From the NCBI GenBank assembly GCA_037954665.1, contig JBBMOL010000136.1, forward strand, positions 992,001-1,056,000: a stretch of 64,000 nucleotides of DNA. The letters run 5' to 3'. The position numbers and the translations under genes were made by a program. This stretch comes from Laguncularia racemosa (Eukaryota; Streptophyta; Magnoliopsida; Myrtales; Combretaceae). Below, one piece after another: positions 1 through 13,300 of this stretch. A model generated the notes under the pieces. It saw only the letters and a list, made by a program, of their open reading frames with translations. It was not told the DNA's origin and ran no database searches. How positions within the stretch are numbered: the stretch's first letter is position 1; every line of letters begins with the position of its first letter.

Positions 1-1247
1 CCATGGATGAAGGTGGTGCAGTTATGGCATTACACCTGATTTCTTTTGAGTATTCCAGTTCTTTGCAATAAGAGATTGGTAAGTTACATACTAAACAATT
101 TTTTACATCTACTCGTGTAGTCATAAAGATTCTGTAGATGCCAAAAATTTTGCAACTTCCAAAAATCTTGAACCGAAGACAACCAGCTTATCAAAATTAA
201 ATTAAGAATCCAAGGAAAAACCACCTCACCAAACAGAATTCATAAACTTCAATTATGCAAAATCAAAGCCTCTCAAGTGCATATATTATAATTATTCACA
301 AACCAAAAAAAAACTCAAAAAGTGCATGTACAATATCACTAAAAAATACTGTTTTAACGAGTGTACAAAATACTCATTGGCAACCTTCAAGTATATTAAA
401 AAAAAATGACAAGTACACTTAAAAGGAAAGAAAATGCCCCTATATTTTGCATTCAAATGCCTATTACAATTGTTCTGATAGAGGCCTTTCTTTTTTTGTA
501 AAAATGTTTCTTCAGTAACCATTGCAACAAAAAGCCAACAAATCCTTCTTTTTTCTGATAGGAAAAAAAAAAAGCCACCAATTTTTGCCAGGCTTAAAAA
601 AATCTACCCAGAATTTCAACCACTTGAACCACCTAATTGTTGACTTTCTTTCCCCTCACATATAACCAATAATCTGGCAACCAGGAGAATAGAACACAAG
701 CAAGAGAAGGAAAGTAGAGTTGCAGACATGTATGCTTGAATAAACAGCAAGATAAATGCGCAAAAAAAAAAAAAAAAACATTCTTAATGCCTTAACAAAT
801 ATCAAGAAGACCACCAAGGGTTGCCCTATTGGCTAAGGTCCAAGAACTCTCATGATAACTAGGTTGAAGTTTTGGGTACAAATCCCACTATAAACACTAC
901 TTGGAGCTACCTGCATAGTGTAACCTATAATTAACATGTGCCCAAACGTAACAAGTCTAATAACAACTGCCCCTCCATCAACCAAAATAAATAAATAAAT
1001 AAAAAATAAAGAAATGCCACCATTTTTTTCTTTTTTGGGTGGCATAATCAAAATGCCACCAATTTTTAAACTTTCTGGGAGATCTAGCAAGTTCTGATTG
1101 CTTAGAAATAATTTCATCTTGGAACTACTAATGGTAGACTACCTAACTACTCCAACGCAATCAACACAGTTGAACCACATCCACAAATATCCAAGCATGT
1201 TTTGATGGAAAAAAAAAAAATGGAAGAAGAAGAAGAAGACTAATCAC
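1..1247 (-). other. HUB1 intron 15 (partial), with SINE
   Basis: No HUB1-like coding is seen on the minus strand between the exon 15 donor and the window edge. The interval holds a probable SINE (813-1012), several A/T homopolymers, and otherwise unremarkable intron sequence. Confidence 0.7.
813..1012 (+). mobile_element. tRNA-derived SINE-like element
   Basis: The stretch opens with a Pol III A-box-like TTGGCTAAGGTC about 20 bases in. A degraded B-box, GGGTACAAATCCC, follows about 60 bases later, then tRNA-unrelated sequence, and it ends in an AAATAAATAAATAAAT tail (about 983-1011). This layout is typical of plant tRNA-derived SINEs. No convincing target duplication was found, so the borders are approximate. 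Confidence 0.5.
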
Positions 1248-1334
1248 CTTGATATTGTAATCATCTCTTTCAGTAATTTGCTGGAGTAAGTGTTGGTTCT
1301 GGTTTTGCATATCATCATAGGCCTGACCAATCGA
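1248..1334 (-). CDS. HUB1: HUB1 exon 15 (last exon in window)
   Basis: Twenty-nine codons, SIGQAYDDMQNQNQHLLQQI then TERDDYNIK. Donor GTGATT at 1247. No later exon (next expected the LFLEG-like segment, finally the RING) is visible in the remaining 1.2 kb, so the gene continues off the left edge. Confidence 0.92.
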
Positions 1335-4300
1335 CTGAAGCAGAATGATATAAATACAGAGAGTAAAATGAATCCAGCTAAGCACAATAGATTTAAACCA
1401 ACCTCAATTTCAGATAAGTAGGCCTCATTCTCCTCACTTTTGGACTTCAAGATATCAGAAAGACGATAGAAATCCCTAAAAAAAATGGTCCCAGCTACAT
1501 GAGTTCCAAGCTAAAAGAAATAGCAAAATAACAAATCCATACATCACACAAAGGCCCTCTAAAAGGCCAACAGTTGATTTTCCCTTTTTCTTTCATTTTT
1601 TTGATAAACTCTAATCTAAAATAAAAAGGGGAAAGAGCTTAAAAAAAAAAACCATAAACTAAGGAAAGTAGGATAAACCATATGTTAGTGAGACATTGAG
1701 ATTAACATTGGATAGGATGCATCTAGCTAGAGCTGAAGGAAAACTGCTATCAAGTCAAACTGAGTTTCTCATTTTCCAAATGCTATAGACTGAGGCTGCT
1801 AAGGCTGCTCACCAAGCAAGTAGGGATCTAAAAGAAACAGTGGCCGGTAAACCCAACATAACATCTTGCCATGAATAGTTTCATCACTGCCGCTTCCGTC
1901 AAACTTGGGTGGATGAAGAACAGCAAAAAAGAGGTGAGAATGGTCCTAATCCCCCGAGCATCAAAGGAAAAAAGTGATGCTATTGGTTAGTCAGCCAATT
2001 AGCTTGCCCGAAGGGTGCATTTTATCATGCCAAGTCAACCACAAAATGAAAGCATGCTTAGGTAGTCTTCTTACACTATAAAATTTTTTGCCAACCTACT
2101 CATGGCCATGATAATCTTATTACCTCCTAGGCAATCTTAATTGAAAAAACACCTGAAAGCAAGATAGACAACAACATTAGGCTATCTAGACATGAAGAAC
2201 GAGGATGGCTATTAGCTGCAATTGTCATCTCTTACCATAAAAACCCTTAAGAAGAGCACAGTTATCATCTTCAGTGATGGAGCATAAATTGGCAACTCTT
2301 CGAATGCCCCAAGCTACAATGTCTCTAGGGCCATAGGTGGCATTAAATGGACCCAACCAAAAATCAAACCAATGGGAGATTGTGTCTTCCACTTAAACCA
2401 CTGTTGACTTACCGCACGTGGCTTAATGAGTTACACACCAATTCCAAAAGAAAACTGTAACTAGAACTCATCACACCAAGATAGAGTTAACTTGGGCACA
2501 ACAGACCTCACAATTTTGTCTTACTAGAAACTCTGTTGAGCTACCTGCTGTGCTTAAGGAATTTACACCAATTCTACAGTCAAACTATAACCACCAAAAG
2601 GTTACACTGCAAGGTATCATTTACTTCAGCGAAATAAACCTTACAATCTTGTCCTTTGATGAAGTTGCTTCTCAGGAGGTCAACTATCCTACAAAGGTTC
2701 ACCTCTGAACATATTTTAACTTTGAAGTTCATCCCGGACCATTACACCAAAAAACACCTCAATAGTTTAAATACCAATTATATGCTCTAATTCTCCAATG
2801 TCAACACACACGTCTAGAACCACATTATGCTGGACAGACCCTAGAGGTGGCCCCCACATGTTGAAGAGGTAGCCCCCAATATGCAGCACATTGACCCAAA
2901 TCACTTAGAGAGGGTGCTTTTTTGTGTGACACTCAGTCCTTATAGCACTTAGCTCCCCACCAGCTGTGAACTGCTCTAAAGCCATTTGTAACAACTAAGA
3001 ACCACCACGCCAAGACATTGTAGGCCATGATTCTAGAAATGACAATGTCACAATCTTTCCTTCATAGTTCGGTTGAGACAAGGAGAACCCCAAGGCAACA
3101 ACCAGACAGCTGCCCTATCCAAATGTTAAACATGCCAATAGCTTCCTTTCACCCATTGATCAACTTTATAAAAGAAATAATTACCCAAAAAAACACTATA
3201 AAAGAAATTTTCACCTTTATATTGGAAGGTCAACTAAGAGTCTAATTTTGTTAGGGGCTCCTTTAACTAATTCCACAGAGATAAAGAAAGCATCAACAGA
3301 TACGATCCTGAGAGCTAAGTCTCCTATAAATAATGTGGCTACCAAGTATTTTTAGTATTAGCTATTGTTTCTTGTATTCTTGTATAACTTAGTGGTTGTA
3401 TATTCTATGCACGCATAGCTCTAGGCTTGTGTTTCTTTTATTTTTCAGGTTTTACTTCTTGATTTTGTATAGTTGGCTCTAGAAGCTTCTGGGTTTTTCT
3501 AGTAAAGCCTATAAATAGGCTTGGTGAGGCTGTGTAGAACATAATGACCATAATTGTACACCTTGAAAGTTAGTTTAAGAGCACATTCACTCTTGAGGTG
3601 TCATAGCTAGCATCGGTTGTACAGTTTATCAATAAAATCCCCTATTTTTGCCCCAGAAGAGAACCCTAGGTGTAACAATTTAGCATCATCTGCCATTGTG
3701 TGAGCTAGAAAATGACAAGAATGGAAGCACATGTTGATCGGTGGACAAAAGTTTTGATTTGACCACTGATTTTCATAATACACAATAATCTGTCAGAAAT
3801 CAACTGACAAGCTTTGTGGCAGAAATCTATATGCAATTATCGGACATTGCTTCATTCAAGGATGTTCAAATTGACATGAGAAGTTAAATGACAGAGAAAA
3901 TGTTTACAGGCAAGGGAGTATTTTACAGAAGAGAACCTAAGAAAAGTAGCTTCTTAGGGTGGCTTTCAAGAAAGAGCCAAAAGAATTTTCCCACTCTAAA
4001 TGCTTTATGTGCAAGGGGTTTTAAGCAAGCCTCATAAGTTTCGTCAAACAATTTTAAACTAGCATCCCCCATGTGAGAAGAGTACATCTCCAGCTAGATT
4101 CTAAAGAAGACTCATAAAACTGAATGACCACAAGATGCCAGAAAAAGCTCTCCTAGGCCTCAAAAGTGACCCAAAAGGAGCTTTTCATAAGGCTAACTTA
4201 AAAAAAGAGTTAATTTGAACCACCAGCATGCTAAAGGTACATGAATTATTCTTACAGGGTATAGCTGGTATCAAATATAAAATACACCACAAAGAAGCAT

Positions 4301-7300
4301 CAATGTATAAAATATATTATGCATTTCCAATAAAAACAATAGCCATACACCCTTTATATAGGTGTTCCCATCAAACAAGATGGAGCAACTGAAGCTTTTG
4401 CATTCAATTTAGTTTTGGTGCATCAAGAACACGCAACGATGGGTACTTCCAAAAACCAACTCCCCCACCCCAAAAAAATAATAACAATAATAATAATTGC
4501 AGGCATTAGCTTATCAGTTCTTTTCTCATACAAACACGAAAGAATGTATCTGCAATCTCACAGATCTTGGATTTCAGGAAAGGGGAAAAAAAGGACAAAC
4601 AACCCAAGTAACTGAAGAACGAATTGAGACCTCTCAATAGAACTCACTTTTCACACTTAAGTGAGAGAGTTATTCAATTATAGGAAGCTCTCTTGAGGAT
4701 CCATCCAGTGAGCAAGCTCCAGCTCTGATCATGGTACATGTGTGGTTGTTATGCTGTTTATGATCATCTACTCTTCCAATGCATGGTGCCTAGGAATATC
4801 CAGGATGCCCTGGCTAGTAAGCTGCTACAGCCTACCAATATCTCTAGCTTTGCAACTTGCATCCAGTTTCTCAATGGTAGTCAAAGAATTAGAAATGGTC
4901 TACTGTTGAATTGGAAAATTTGCATGGCAGCTGGGCTTTACTACATCTGGAGTGAAGAATGTGAAGAGTGGGTGGCATGGTGTCAACTAGACAGTCCATC
5001 ATGGGAAGATCCTTAGCTACAGTGACTGACCTCTAAAGTCATTAATTTTGCATTTTCTTCCCGCATGGCATTTCTGTTATACACCACTATTTCAAGTGCA
5101 TCTTGTGATACCCCTTTTCTTTTGGCTTCCCATTGTATATATCTCTTTCCTAATTAATATATATTGAGCATTACCTAAAAAGAAAAGGAAGGTGTTTTTG
5201 GTGGGGGGGTGTCGGTGGGAAGAAAAGAAAACTTGCGGAAATCAGACACTCACAACTCTGTATCACTATCCTTTCCTAAGAATAAAAATGCCATATGATT
5301 TCACAAGTTCATCAAAAGCTACAAATTGGCACTTCTGTAGTATGCTTTGCTACATGAAGATGGTGCAATTAATTCAGAGTATGGTCATAGAGGGAAACTA
5401 GAACCAATCATTACCTTTTAGAAGCTTCTAATCTCTGCCTCAAGTCTGCAATTTCAGCTTCTGCAGCAGCCAATCTCTGTTGGGATGATGCCTCTGCTTC
5501 AATGGCATTTTTAACCCGTAGTTCCAAGCAATGCTCATCTAAACAGGACTTCATGCTCTCAACATGAGCCCATGCCTTGTATTCCACATCCCTGGCTTCT
5601 ACAATATCCCTGCAGGAGAATAAAAACATGCAGGACGACACATTATTTCAACTAAATAGGTAGATAAAATGTGTGTCATTAATCACCCCTCAATTAGGAT
5701 ATAGGTCCCTTAAGGTAAAATTTCCTCCTAGCTCTGAATGGTAGGAATATTTCTTACCTCTACTTACTTGCTACCTATGTTGAATGATCAAGTATGTTGA
5801 AAGCTCTATTAATGAGAGAACTCTCTAATCTCAAAGGGGAATTTAGAATGAAGTTTTATTTGCTGATATTATCAGGTTGGTTTTTAGAGACCCCAAAGAA
5901 ACCAAAATGCGATGATGTATGAGGCTTGGAACACCACAACAAGACAAGTGTACATAAAGAAACTAACAAATAACCACCTATCACTTCCCAAATCATCAAC
6001 ATGCAGACACAAAGCCAAAATAAAAACACAACATAAAGATATGGAAACTTAAAATTAATATAAATTTTATTTAGGCTGCAGCCCTGTGCTGCCATGACTA
6101 AACCTTGTGTAAGTACTTTCAAAGGGCACAATGGCGGGCCATGGATCCTTGGTGCCCAAAAATGACTGTATCTGTGTGTATCCACATTACAGGTGATAAC
6201 AAACAATCCTACCAATGCAAAGATCTAAGCCATATTGCATTACCAATTTTTTTTTTCATCCATCATAATTCCAAAAACACCAAAACATTGTATCTGTTTC
6301 TCCCAAGAGAACCCCTTTATCCATTCAACTACACCCTTCTACCCCCATAATTACCGCTGCAACTAATGAGCCCATTGCAATCATCAGCCTCACCAACTGT
6401 TGTAGACTCTCTCTTCTACAAAATGGATCAAAAAAGAAACAAATTTAAGATGAAAGAATTTGAACACGCACTCCCTAACAAATACTCATATGACACCAGC
6501 TAACTCCTCCTCCCATACTTCCCATTGCTGTCAAGACCTGTTAATTCTTTTCTCTCATTGTTTAGCTTATCATCTACATATTCTCTCAAACTCTAGGAGT
6601 CCAAAATTTGAAATAAAAGAAAATTGACCCAATGAACTATTCAAGAGAGCTTCTCAAGATATAACAAGTAAACCAAACAATTATCTTACCTTGGATCGGT
6701 ACATTCACGTCTATACATTTCCAAAATTAGTTTCAACTCCATCTCACTTTCTTTCAAGTCCTGAACCTGCAATAATGGACAGTATATAACCATAAACATT
6801 CTTTATGGGAAGCCAACGGAAAAAATGTCAGCAATATTGATGGGAAGAGAGGATTGCGATCTAATATATGTAAGCATCCTATAATATCCATTCTCCATAA
6901 GGTGAAGCCAACAAATCTGCCAAAGTAGACTTCCAACAAAATTCTGCCAGAAGACTTAGATTTTCTGAGTCTAAATAGAGAGCCACTACACGCTCACAAT
7001 AGACTTATAACTATTCAGACAGCATGTCGTGAAATCAAGGCTTCAATCTACTACTTGAAAAATACCAATAAGTTATAATTCCAGCCTTGAAAAATACAAG
7101 ACCTTTAAAGAATAATGAGCACAATTTAGATAGGGGATCACAAGAGATGACATATATACTTGGGGAAAGGGCACAGAGGGGAAATATTAATAAGCATCCA
7201 CTCGGCATTTAAATGGACAGTCTGGAAGAAGAAAACAAAAATTTTGCAATTATTTAGAAACAGAAGCAACATTCCACAGGGCAAATGATATCTTCATTCC

Positions 7301-10300
7301 CAAGATGCAAACCCCCTAATATAATCAATGGCCCATGCTGCAAAATAAGAGCTTTCTAGATAGTAATATCTTCTACACCTCTACCTAGGACATTACATGT
7401 GGTACCACTGTCCCACTTAACCAGAATATTCAAGCATTGTTAGCTAAACCTAGACATACAACTCCCTAGGGAGGAAGTCTACACATCTAGTTCTCCTAGA
7501 GCAACCTGTTCAGTTCAGTAGGCCTTTAATTCCCAACTTCAAATGAATATAATGCTTCTAGAAGCCCCAGGTGTAAATGATAATCAAATAGTCCAAAAGC
7601 TTCCTTTAAGAGAAATTGATTAGATCCCACCCTTCAACAATAACATTGTCTTCTAAAGTGAGTCACAAAGGTAATCAGCAAGAGCCCGTTAATGGCAGAA
7701 GAAGTATCAGAACAGGCTTCCAGTTTCATCTTAAGGCAAAACAGCACCAAAACTAAAATAAATTTGGAAGTTTCATGTTAAATCACCAATCAAAGAACAA
7801 TACTGTAAAAGCATATAAACATCATACCATAGTTTGCAACTTCTTTAACTCAGCAACTTGGCCCTTCGACCTACTGGATAAATCTTCAGACTCTTTTACC
7901 TGTATACAGCCATAAGAATAGAACACTAAGCAACTTGACCACAGGAGACCAAATGACATTAAGTATACTTAGATATCCACCTTTCTCTCAAGAACACTGG
8001 ACAGAGACTGCACATCTGCCCGAAGCGAATGAACATCTACAGCAGCTTCTTTGTATTTCCTTAACTGAGTTTGCATTATTCCCATATCTTCAGGAAATGA
8101 AGAAACCAAGGCTCTAAAGTTTGCAATAATATCTTGTCTCCCTGAAGTGCCAAGTGCAAAATCAATCATGACATTGCAGCTAAAGATGTCATTGACATAC
8201 AGCCGTTCAGGTGCTTACAAGATACAGGAACCATTATTTGCTACCTGGTTCTTTTGCTGCATCTTCCAGTTTCGTTTGAATGACATGTTTCTCTTCAATT
8301 TGCTTTTGTATCTCCATGGCCAGATTGGTCGACCTTGAATCAGCAACTGCTGAAGATCTTCTATGAACCTCAGAGATATCATTTTTTACACTCATTTCCA
8401 CTTCCCTCCACAGGAGATTGTCTTTCTCCATCTATAACCACAATGTTAAAGGAATAATAAGCACCAGAAACATATAACCCAAAAAATAGAAACATTTACA
8501 TACTCAAACCACCAAGAAGTTACAACCTGTAGATTCTCATAGAGAGACTGATAGCGGGCAACCTCCAATTTTGATTTGTCTAATCGATCTTTTAACAAAA
8601 GGCAGATTTGAGAAGACGAAATGCAATTCACATTCTTCAATCCATTCTGTCAACCACATCTCCCAATGTTTATGAAACAATTTGAAAAATAAGAGTGACA
8701 TATACCACTCTAGCATCCTATGTTTGTTTAACAATCTGGAAAGAGGAACTAACCTCCAGGACAGATATTTCTCGCAATACCTGGATACACTCATCTTGAA
8801 GAACTTTGACTTCCTCAAGTCTTGAGGATGCTTGATCCTATTCATCCCAAGTCAACAAAAGCAATTCTATAACAACAAAACACTTCAAAAGATGGCACTA
8901 AATGACCAATTACCTGGAGTTCTTTAAGAGTAGACTCCATTTCATGCAGGTCTTTTTGTTTATCTCTGACCTTCTCATTGGAAACAAGTTTATTCCCAAA
9001 GCTAAAAACAGGAAAGATTGCTCCTTTTATTCCATCTTTCTCGGATTTCAGAGTCACCAGTTTAGCTTTGTTCTCCTCCAAATCAGCAATAGTATTTTCC
9101 AATTCCCCTGTCAAATAACAACTTATGGAACTCATATATTTGCATCCACATAACCACATGATGTTATGAACCATACTAACAATATCAATGCAAAATCACA
9201 TTCTATAACAAGGGTGTATGTGCATTTCATCACTTTGTAATTCCTCAGATTGAAGATTTCAAAGGAGCTTTGAGCTCTGGTATGAGCTTTTACAGTCAGA
9301 AGCTGCAATAAGTCTCTTTGGATTTCCTCAATAAAATTGCCTCTATTTTCCTAAACATAACAATTGGCCCAACCCGCCAGATCCTTCAAAAGAGAATTGG
9401 AAGATAAGCATCTCAAGGGTGGACTAATGACTAGAAGTACTAGAAAGAAACATGAAGGATTTGAAAGAAGATGGAAAGCTTAAAGTTAATGGAGAAGATA
9501 TGCGAGCAACAATGATAGAGCTTCATGAATGACAACTTAATTCAATGGACAGATGGATGCAAAGGATCAAGATTATGATTCTGTTAGCGGCAAGCGCTTG
9601 GGATTGGGTCCTTAGGCGAGTTGAATCACTCGAGGACTTTTAGTTCGGTTGTGCAATTTGCAACCTAGTTTCCCTATGATTATTTTCTTTTAATTTGGGC
9701 TCATCAGAGAACCCAAGGATCTCGTATGATAAATCTTTTTTATAATAAAATCTGATGCCTTCTTTCATTCCATGTTTCCCTTTAAGTAGTACAATAGATC
9801 AAATTAGTTACATTGCTATCATGTCCTCTATGTCCTCAAAGTTCTACACCCACTACTTCTAGATAACCTACACATCCTACACATCCCTCCCTACATTTGC
9901 TCTTACACGTCTACCTTACCTAACTACACCAACCCACTACTGCACTTCCTCATTATCTACTAATCATGTGCACCTCTTGTACATGTTTGCAAAGGGTGTG
10001 ACGCCAAGCTGGTACCTATCATCACTCCCCCCTTCAACCTTGCACATGACCTCGTGCGCAAATGAGGGGTAACGTTGGCACATCATCGTGACATCTTCCT
10101 ACATGGCTTTAGCTAGCAAATAGCCTTTCAAATAGATTAGAAACTCAAATAGCAAATCTGCCCATCATGCTTCAAGGACCGCTTGTGGTTTTGGAATGGG
10201 CCGATCTTGGCTGATTACGAGTAGATCAGGTCGTGATGGAGGTTCTCCGATGAATTTTTTTAGATAGGAGACATGGAAAACTGGGTGAATCTTGACTTTC

Positions 10301-13300
10301 GAAGGGAGCATTAGCTTATATGCCGCTTGTCCAATGTGTTATGCCACTCAAAAGGGCCCATAAAATTTAGGTGCCAGTTTAGGAGATTATCAATTGCTAA
10401 GTGTCGTCTGTCTATATGGTCGGAGCTTGAGTAAGACCACGTTGCCCACAGCGAAATTGAGATCTCTATTTTTAGCATAATAGTGACTCTTCATGACCTG
10501 TTGTGCTCGCTCCAGTTGAAGCTTTAATTCCATCACTGCATCCCTATCTTGCAAGGCTTTTTCCACCGCATCCAGCTTGGTCCTTCTAGGAATGTAAGAT
10601 AGTAAGTGCAGGGGATCTCGTCCATATACCACATTGAAGGGAGTGGTTTTGAGCAATGAGTGGTAGCCGGTGTTGTTGCAATACTCCACCCATGCCACCC
10701 ACTTGGTCCAGTTTCTTAGGTGATCTCCAGTGAAGCATTGTAAATACATTTCTAGCATTCTGTTGACTACCTCTATCTATCTGTCGCTCTAGAGGTGATA
10801 GGCAAAGGAGAAAGACAATGTCATGCCCTATAATAGGAACAACTCCTTCCATAATGCATTGGTGAAAGTGACATCCCGGTCGCTCACAATTGACTTTGCA
10901 ACCCATGTAACCATACAATGGTATCAAAGAAAAGCCGGGCAACTATTACTGCTAAGTAAGGATGGCTCATGGCAACAAAGTGAGCATACTTGGAGAATCT
11001 ATCCACAACTATAAGGAGGATTGATTTTTCGTTGGAGCTCGAAAGTCCGTCTAAAAAATCCATGGAGATATCGGACCATACTTGGTTGGGAATGGGGAGT
11101 GGTTGAAGACGAGCTGCTGGTAGGATATGTTCGAATTTATAACGTTGACATGTGCAACATGCTCGCACAATCTCTCCAACCTATCTGTGCATCCCTTTCC
11201 AATAGAAGTCTCTCAGGACACGGTGTAGAGTACGTCGGTAAGCTTCATGACATTGGTCATGAATAGCATGGGCGATGGTGGCACACAGCTTGAAATCGGT
11301 TGCCAGGAAGGCCCGATTTTTGAAGAAGATGAGTCCTTGCCCAAATGTCCAGTCTAACCCCAATTCATTTTGCCTGGATGCAAGCCACCAATTGCTGCAT
11401 TTCAGGGGATGATTGAACCTCTCTTCTCACTAATTCGAACAATTCTAGCAGGGACGAGGAAAGCACGAAGGCTTCTACAGAATCTGCATTGCAATTGGAC
11501 AATGCATCGGCCACCGTGTTTTCCCCTCCTACTTGATATTTGATTTCAAAATCAAATCCCAATAATTTGCTAATCCAGTGTTGCTAGGGCAATGTTGACA
11601 CTCTTTGTTCCAACAAGAATTGGAGGTTGTAGTGATCCTTTTGACCATGAACTTCCTTCCTCACAAGTATGCTCGCTAGTGATGGATGGCCTTGGCTAAC
11701 CCAATGAATTCCTTCTCGTAGGTTGCCAACTTGAGATGCCTCTGTGTGAAAGGCCTGCTGAAGAAGGATATGGGCCTCTCAGGTTACTGAAGGACTACTC
11801 CCAAGCCAATGTCTGAGGCATCGCATTCCACCACAAAGGGATGACCAAAGTCGAGTAGAGCTAACACCAAGGCTTGAGTCATGGCAATTCGGAGATTGGA
11901 AGGCTCGTTCAGATTCCAGAGTCCATACGAAATTGTTCTTCCTTAGCATCCATGTCATTAGGTCCACAATGATGCCATAATTCTGAACAAACTTCCAATA
12001 GTATTTGGTGAGGCCGAGAAATCCTTGTAGTGTGGCCAATTCAACACAGGCTCTATTTTGTGCATATTTGCTTCTACTCCCTTTTCCAAAATGAGGTATC
12101 CCAAATATATCACCTACCTCTATGCAAAAGTATATTTAGATGCCTTCAAATGAAGGTAGTGTTGATGCAACAAAGAAAATGCCTTGCTAAGGTGTTGTAG
12201 GTGTTCCACCTTGGTTCTACTATAAACTAGGATGTCATCGAAGAAGACAAGGAAAAACTTCAACAAGTGTCCTTTGAATACTTCGTTCATAAGTGCCTGG
12301 AATGTCAAGGGGGCATAGGTGAGTCTAAAGGGCATGACAAAGAACTCAAAGTGCTCGTGATGAGTTCGGAAGGCCGTCTTCTTCACATCCTCAGCTCTCA
12401 ATCTAACTTGGAAAAATAGCAAGCTCCGAAAAATTCCTCAAGGAGCTCTTCAATTACGGGAATGGGAAACTTGTTCTTGATAGTCTTCTTGTTAAGGCCT
12501 CAATAGTCTATGCAAAAACATCAAGAGTTGTCACTTTTCTTCACCAGGAGCATGAGTGACAAGAAGGGTGATTAGCTGGGTTGTATCAGCCCCTTCTAGA
12601 GCATCTCCTCACATTGGCGTTCTATTTCATTTTTCTGACAATGAGGATATCGATAAGGCCTGACCACCACCGAAGAAGTTCCCTGTTGCAACTGAATGAC
12701 ATGGTCACAAGTGCAAGTGGGAGGTAGACCCTGCAATGGTTGGAAGACGTCTTGGAACTCGGCCAATAGGCACTGCAAGTCACTACACTACTACACTTCT
12801 CCACTTACCACCATAACAATTTCTGGTAGAACCACAGTCCCGATGTTGCCTTGCAATTCCACCCTTTCCCCTCTGCGCGAGAAATGCATCCTCATGGCAG
12901 TAAAGTCCCAAGAAATGTGACCCAGTGACCCGAGCCAATTGACACCCAACACCACATCCACTACGCATAATGGCAATGAATACAAGTCTATGACGAATTT
13001 CTTTCCTCCTAGTTCCAATGGAACCCCTTTACACACCCCTTCACTTCTAACCCTCTCTCCGCTGGCCACCACCACTCTCAACCTCTCCCTCGACAACAGT
13101 GGCAAGCTCAATTCAGAGACCAAATCTGCACACATGAAGCAATGTGTGCTGCCCAAGTCGATAAGTACAATGATCGAGTGTCCTCTAACATGTCCACGCA
13201 TTATAGTCTGAGATTGAGGTAATCCCACCATGGCGTGCAAGGAAATCTCCAACTGCCCTTCCTTCCCCTCGCCTCCCTCATTATCCTCCAGTCCTTCCAT

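Larger units (their letters stand above)
1476..5414 (-). other. HUB1 intron 13 (3.9 kb)
   Basis: Acceptor at 1476 and donor at 5414. It contains an orphan LTR with adjoining primer site (3249-3740) and a LINE 3' fragment on the plus strand (about 4730-5190). The rest (1476-3240, 3760-4700) shows no coding or repeat structure that I can support. Confidence 0.8.

Noticed and set aside
5856..6350. Overlapping 119- and 81-codon frames on opposite strands
   Set aside because: Within HUB1 intron 12; no domain pattern or codon bias, and they overlap each other antisense.
8537..8845. 102-codon minus-strand frame
   Set aside because: Spans exon 7, intron 7 and exon 8 of HUB1 in the wrong frame.
10823..11266. 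Plus-strand open frames opposite the integrase region
   Set aside because: Shadows of the minus-strand gypsy integrase.
12939..13211. Plus-strand 90-codon frame
   Set aside because: Antisense shadow of the gypsy protease frame.
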